This document shows positions 60,817 to 64,000 of a DNA stretch of 64,000 bases, piece after piece (positions within the stretch are counted from its first letter, which is position 1; each line of letters opens with the position of its first letter). The notes under the pieces are model-generated. The model was not told where the DNA came from. It ran no database searches and saw only the letters and a program-made list of their open reading frames with translations. The position numbers and the translations under genes are program-made. Source of the DNA: DATBDN01 sp963715995 (GTDB lineage: Bacteria; Actinomycetota; Thermoleophilia; Solirubrobacterales; Thermoleophilaceae); the NCBI GenBank assembly GCA_963715995.1, contig OY970283.1:3224001-3288000 (forward strand), read 5' to 3'.

Positions 60817-61750
60817 CGCGCTCGCCGCCGGAGAGCAGCGGCTTCGACGCATACATCGCGGCGTCCGCGGCACGAGTGAGCTTGGAGCTCGACTTGCCGT
60901 GGGCCGGGTACTCGGCGATTCCCCACGACAGGCTCACGTCGCCCAGCTTCTCCACCCGCGCGCGCAGACGCTCGCAGAGCGCCGCCGCTTCGAACTGGTT
61001 GGTCGCCGGCAGCAGCAGGCCGAACTCGTCCCCGCCCAGCCGCGCCGCCACGTCGGCTGCACGGCAGGCCTCCTCGAGCGTCGCCGCGGTTCGCCGCAGC
61101 AGCTCGTCGCCCGCAGCATGGCCCTTGGTGTCGTTCAGCCGCTTGAAGGAGTCGAGATCGAGCATCGCCAGGCTGAACATGGCGCCGTAGCGGCTGGCCC
61201 GCTCCAGCTCGCTCGCAAGCGCACGCTCAAACGCGCGCCGGTTCGGCAGGCCGGTCAGCGCATCATGGGTCGCGCTCTCCAGCACGCGCTGGAACAGGTG
61301 CGCATTGGCGAGCGCCACTGACGCCTGCTCACCGAACGCGTCGAGCAGCTCGCGGGCGGGCTCGTCGAAGGGATCGCCCTCGAGCGCCAGCACGAGCAGG
61401 ATGCCGAGTGAGCGCCCGGCGGACTCGAGCGGCACCGCGCGCAGCGCGCAGGCCCCGACCTGGGCGGCCAGCTTCGACAGCTCGGCGTGCGTGCCGAGGT
61501 CCGCGATCTCGAACGGATCCGTGAGCGCTTTCGGGCAGCCGCGCGCCCAGCCTTCGAGCTGCCGCTTGACGCCGGGCCGCAGTCCCGGAGCGCGCACGAG
61601 CGAGAGCTCGTCCTCGGCCCAGATCAGCAGCGCCACCTCGCGATTCGGGCACGCCTGGAGCGCGTTCTCGATCGTCCTGTCGAGTACCTCTTCCAGCCGC
61701 AGGTCCGATGAGAGGTCCTGAAGCCAGCACGGGAATCCCTGCCCGGCCAC
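60809..61750 (-). CDS. GAF-GGDEF diguanylate cyclase
   Basis: A soluble protein of about 313 residues: a GAF-like sensor domain (about 10-155) and a GGDEF domain with ATHDALTGLPNRRAF and an intact LGGDEFG, so cyclic di-GMP synthesis is expected. The start is placed at GTG 61750, which has GGGGGA about 9 nt upstream; a TTG at 61783 would add 11 residues. No RxxD inhibitory site is obvious five residues before GGDEF (AADVAARLGGDEF). Convergent with the degenerate GGDEF gene. Confidence 0.88.
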   Translation of the reverse strand: MAGQGFPCWLQDLSSDLRLEEVLDRTIENALQACPNREVALLIWAEDELSLVRAPGLRPGVKRQLEGWARGCPKALTDPFEIADLGTHAELSKLAAQVGACALRAVPLESAGRSLGILLVLALEGDPFDEPARELLDAFGEQASVALANAHLFQRVLESATHDALTGLPNRRAFERALASELERASRYGAMFSLAMLDLDSFKRLNDTKGHAAGDELLRRTAATLEEACRAADVAARLGGDEFGLLLPATNQFEAAALCERLRARVEKLGDVSLSWGIAEYPAHGKSSSKLTRAADAAMYASKPLLSGGERVS

Positions 61751-61792
61751 ATGAATGGTGTCCCCCTGTCGGGGGCCGGACAAACGTTGAAG

Positions 61793-61882
61793 CGGAGAGG
61801 GAGGGATTCGAACCCTCGAGACGGGTCAACCCCGCCCACGCGATTTCCAGTCGCGCTCCTTAAGCCACTCGGACACCTCTCC
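61793..61882 (-). tRNA. tRNA-Ser(GGA)
   Basis: Read on the minus strand: acceptor GGAGAGG/CCTCTCC, a D arm, an anticodon stem GCGA/TCGC with loop CTGGAAA (anticodon GGA, serine), a long variable arm and T arm GGTTCGAATCC. No encoded CCA. About 90 nt, as expected of a class II tRNA. Confidence 0.95.
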
Positions 61883-61910
61883 CGAAGTCGCCCAAGCCTA
61901 GAAGCCAGGC

Positions 61911-62486
61911 TCAGAGGCCGAGGTTGCGGACCCCGCTCTCGTTCCAGCCGAGGTGGTGGGCCACCTCGTGGCGCACGGTCCGCTCCACCTGCTGGGCGAG
62001 CCGCTCGTGATCCCAGCCGAAGTCGCGCACGAGCGTGTCCTGGTAGATGACGATCCGCTTCTCGAAGCGGCCACCGGCGACCGAATCACCGAAGTAGTGG
62101 CCATAGGCGTGGTGCTCCTGCCCGCGCAGCGACACGACGACCGGCACGTCGAGAAGCACCTCCTGGAACTGCTCCGGCAGGCGGTCGAGGGCATCCGCGA
62201 CGATCAGCTCGAACTCGGTCACGTCGCGCTCCTGGGGCGGCTGCTGCGCCAGCTCCTCCGAGCGCATCACGATCCGCTCGAACTCCTCTTCGGAGACCGC
62301 TGCGATCTCTTCGCGCATGAAGAGCGTTGCGATCCAGGCGGTCACGTAGAGGAAGGCGGCCATGCCGATCAGCAGGCTGGCCAGGCCGCCCGCCCCCGAC
62401 AGCGATGGAGGATTGACGAACCACACGACCATTCCGGTCGTGAAGGCGGCGATCGCGAAGGCGGTTCCGGCGCGGTTTCGCGGCAT
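61911..62486 (-). CDS. Membrane protein with minimal zinc metallopeptidase domain
   Basis: A 191-residue protein with two N-terminal TM helices (about 8-25 and 34-55) and a soluble domain ending in HEVAHHLGW, an HExxH zinc site followed by a GW turn, the pattern of the short bacterial metallopeptidase family (DUF1025-like minimal proteases). The substrate is unknown. The start ATG 62486 gives the complete TM region. Divergent from a small membrane protein gene. Confidence 0.85.
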   Translation of the reverse strand: MPRNRAGTAFAIAAFTTGMVVWFVNPPSLSGAGGLASLLIGMAAFLYVTAWIATLFMREEIAAVSEEEFERIVMRSEELAQQPPQERDVTEFELIVADALDRLPEQFQEVLLDVPVVVSLRGQEHHAYGHYFGDSVAGGRFEKRIVIYQDTLVRDFGWDHERLAQQVERTVRHEVAHHLGWNESGVRNLGL

Positions 62487-62498
62487 GGAGCCAAGGGT

Positions 62499-62789
62499 AT
62501 GGCCCCGTCGATGCCCTCGCGAGAGACAGTGTGGCTTCTGCCGCTTCTTGCAGTGACGCTGTTGGTTGCGATGGCCCTGACGATCTTCCTGTCGCCGGCG
62601 ATCGGAGTGCCGCTCCTGCTGATCGCAGCGATCTTCGGCGCGTTCAGCTGGTTCGGCGGCCGCTCGACCTCGACGGCCCGGATGCAGGAGCTGCGTGACG
62701 AGGCCAGGCCAGACGTCGAGTTCACCGCCGGCGATCACAACACGCTCACGCGCTCGGATAGGACATCCGAGAGCGACCCGGCGCGCTAG
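62499..62789 (+). CDS. Small membrane protein of unknown function
   Basis: A 96-residue protein with two TM helices (about 10-31 and 34-50) and a polar C-terminus. The ATG at 62499 is 12 bp from the divergent metallopeptidase start, so the two share a short regulatory interval. No family is recognised. Confidence 0.65.
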   Translation: MAPSMPSRETVWLLPLLAVTLLVAMALTIFLSPAIGVPLLLIAAIFGAFSWFGGRSTSTARMQELRDEARPDVEFTAGDHNTLTRSDRTSESDPAR

Positions 62790-62804
62790 GGCGACAGCGC
62801 AGGC

Positions 62805-62999
62805 CTAGTCGTCGTGCTCGGGCTGCGCGCCCGGCGCCTCCGACGAGTCCTGCTTGCGCTTCCACTCCTCGCGCGTCTCGCCGATCTGCTCGCCGACCTC
62901 GTCGCCCTTCTCCTCCAGGCGCTCGCCCTGCTGGTCGAGCTCCTCGAAGTCGTCCTTGATCTCGCGCTCGCGCTCTTCCTGCCGTTCTTCGTGTTCCAC
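62805..62999 (-). CDS. Small highly charged coiled-coil protein
   Basis: A 64-residue ORF rich in Glu, Arg, Asp and Gln (EEREREIKDDFEELDQQGER), predicted to be one long helix. Such small stress-type proteins are common in actinobacteria. Codon position bias is normal, but the protein has no defined family. Confidence 0.6.
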   Translation of the reverse strand: MEHEERQEEREREIKDDFEELDQQGERLEEKGDEVGEQIGETREEWKRKQDSSEAPGAQPEHDD

Positions 63000-63034
63000 C
63001 CTCCCGGCTTACCCCGGTGGGGCGTGAAGCGAAC

Positions 63035-64000
63035 TCAGAGCGGGTGCGGCGGCCAGAACGGCTGCTTGAACGAGGCCTGGCGCGCTTCCTCGAGCGCATG
63101 CGGCTCCCACCACACGTTGCCGAGCGGCCCGCGGCCGCACTCGGACTTCCCGTTCTTGCCGTTCGACGACAGGCCCGGGCGGCTGATCCACAACAGGGCG
63201 TCCGCGTAGGACGAGCCCGTCTTCGAGGTCGGCTGTGTGCCGAGCCCGGCGTTCTTCGGGTTGCACACCTTCGACTTCACGCCGACGGCGGGGTTCCAGA
63301 AGCGCTTCGGCAGCGGGCCGTTGGCGTTCTCGGCGGTGTTGACGACGAAGTGCTTGCCGAGCCGCTTCGCGACGACGTTGCCGAAGCGGATCTCGGACCT
63401 CGTGTACTCGAAGTGGGTCGCATTGAGCACGAAGCCGCGGATGTAGCGGACGCCCGCCTTCTTGAGCAGCGAGACAGCCTCGGAAGGCGAGGTCATCCAG
63501 TCGGACGCGCCAACGTCCATGTACGCGCTGACCCCGGGCATCGCGCCCAGCTTCTGCGCGGCGTAGGTGAGCAGCGCGTAGCGGTTCTTGCGGCCCTGCT
63601 TGGTCAGGCAGCCGGAGCGCTTGCCGGTCAGCGCGAGCGCGTCGGGCTCGATGATGACCGCCGCCTGGCGGTTGACCGGGCTGAAGTCGGAGTCCGGGTA
63701 GGGCGCGCTGTCGCGGTACTTGAAGCGACCGGGGCCGGACCAGGTGCGGCCGAGGCTCTTCACGAACGCGTCGATCCATCGCTTGTAGAGGCCGGTCGGG
63801 CTCGTGGTGTTCCACTCGCCGCCGTTCCAGCCTCGGCACTGGTCGTGGACCATCGCCCGGATCGCGATGATCGGGAAGCTGCCCGCGTATGGATCGTTCG
63901 CGCCCTGGGCCAGCGGCGTGTCGCAGTTGGGACCGCCGAGCTGGGGATCATCCACGCGCGCGAGCCAGCGGTCGACGATCTTCGTCGGGGACGGGCGGAT
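63035..64000 (-). CDS. Glycoside hydrolase family 6 (endoglucanase-like), partial
   Basis: The visible C-terminal 321 residues of a GH6 enzyme; the N-terminus lies beyond the right edge. Key features are a loop with the probable catalytic Asp and the strand AAVIIEPDALAL (second Asp), RYIRGFVLNATHF, NTAENANGP and VCNPKNAGLGTQPT. GH6 enzymes cut beta-1,4-glucans with inversion. The stop is at 63035. The last GTG-initiated frame at 63955 is not the real start, since open sequence continues to the window edge. Confidence 0.92.
   Translation of the reverse strand: MRPSPTKIVDRWLARVDDPQLGGPNCDTPLAQGANDPYAGSFPIIAIRAMVHDQCRGWNGGEWNTTSPTGLYKRWIDAFVKSLGRTWSGPGRFKYRDSAPYPDSDFSPVNRQAAVIIEPDALALTGKRSGCLTKQGRKNRYALLTYAAQKLGAMPGVSAYMDVGASDWMTSPSEAVSLLKKAGVRYIRGFVLNATHFEYTRSEIRFGNVVAKRLGKHFVVNTAENANGPLPKRFWNPAVGVKSKVCNPKNAGLGTQPTSKTGSSYADALLWISRPGLSSNGKNGKSECGRGPLGNVWWEPHALEEARQASFKQPFWPPHPL

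Noticed and set aside
1..64000. CRISPR arrays
   Set aside because: No series of short regular repeats with unique spacers was seen, and no cas gene is present.

Overview
The window looks like a chromosomal piece of a high-GC actinobacterium, most likely of the Thermoleophilia (Solirubrobacterales-like). The grounds are dense GC-rich coding with many GTG starts and 4-base start/stop overlaps, a large SRP RNA with an Alu domain, an F420-type luciferase-like oxidoreductase, and many secreted proteins (PKD, FG-GAP, trypsin-like, copper protein). The genus is an inference, since no rRNA is present.

Left core region (1-10867): the N-terminal part of dnaX, a polytopic membrane protein, a large SRP RNA gene, an HtrA-type protease, and a tight MoxR/Bat-type operon (VWA, MoxR ATPase, DUF58, second VWA). 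After these come a HIRAN-domain protein, a small monooxygenase-like protein, gamma-glutamyltranspeptidase and tRNA-Val(CAC).

Integrated element (about 10826-32744, 21.9 kb): a tyrosine integrase gene runs into tRNA-Val, and a 43-bp copy of the tRNA 3' end recurs at 32702-32744. The element carries an HTH/excisionase-like protein, a VirD4/FtsK-like ATPase, a replication-relaxation protein, a candidate replication or transfer region with large hairpins and repeats, a small sigma-like factor and a NERD protein. Its cargo is a defence-type load: a decayed HNH gene; a restriction-like cluster (HsdR-N nuclease, two methyltransferase-type proteins, GIY-YIG-like/helicase); an AbrB/Doc toxin-antitoxin pair; a winged-HTH gene with a perfect palindromic operator; a three-gene operon (ImmA-macro fusion, kinase-adenylosuccinate-synthetase fusion with a PurZ-like Asp-to-Ser change, DUF7002-like protein); a divergent two-TM protein; and a frameshifted DUF262 gene. 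The three-gene operon is the best candidate for an undescribed system, possibly built on nucleotide chemistry and ADP-ribose signalling.

Right core region (32745-64000): secreted FG-GAP and PKD proteins, an ECF sigma factor with a putative membrane partner, a PHM-like copper protein fused to a cupredoxin, a TetR/MFS efflux pair with three operators, a stand-alone LigD-type polymerase beside exonuclease III, an ABC-F protein, a run of small metabolic genes (SnoaL, GST, LLM oxidoreductase, acyl-ACP thioesterase), trypsin, cupin, sulfatase, PfkB kinase with class II aldolase, an epimerase, two GGDEF proteins, tRNA-Ser(GGA), a metallopeptidase and a partial GH6 glycosidase.
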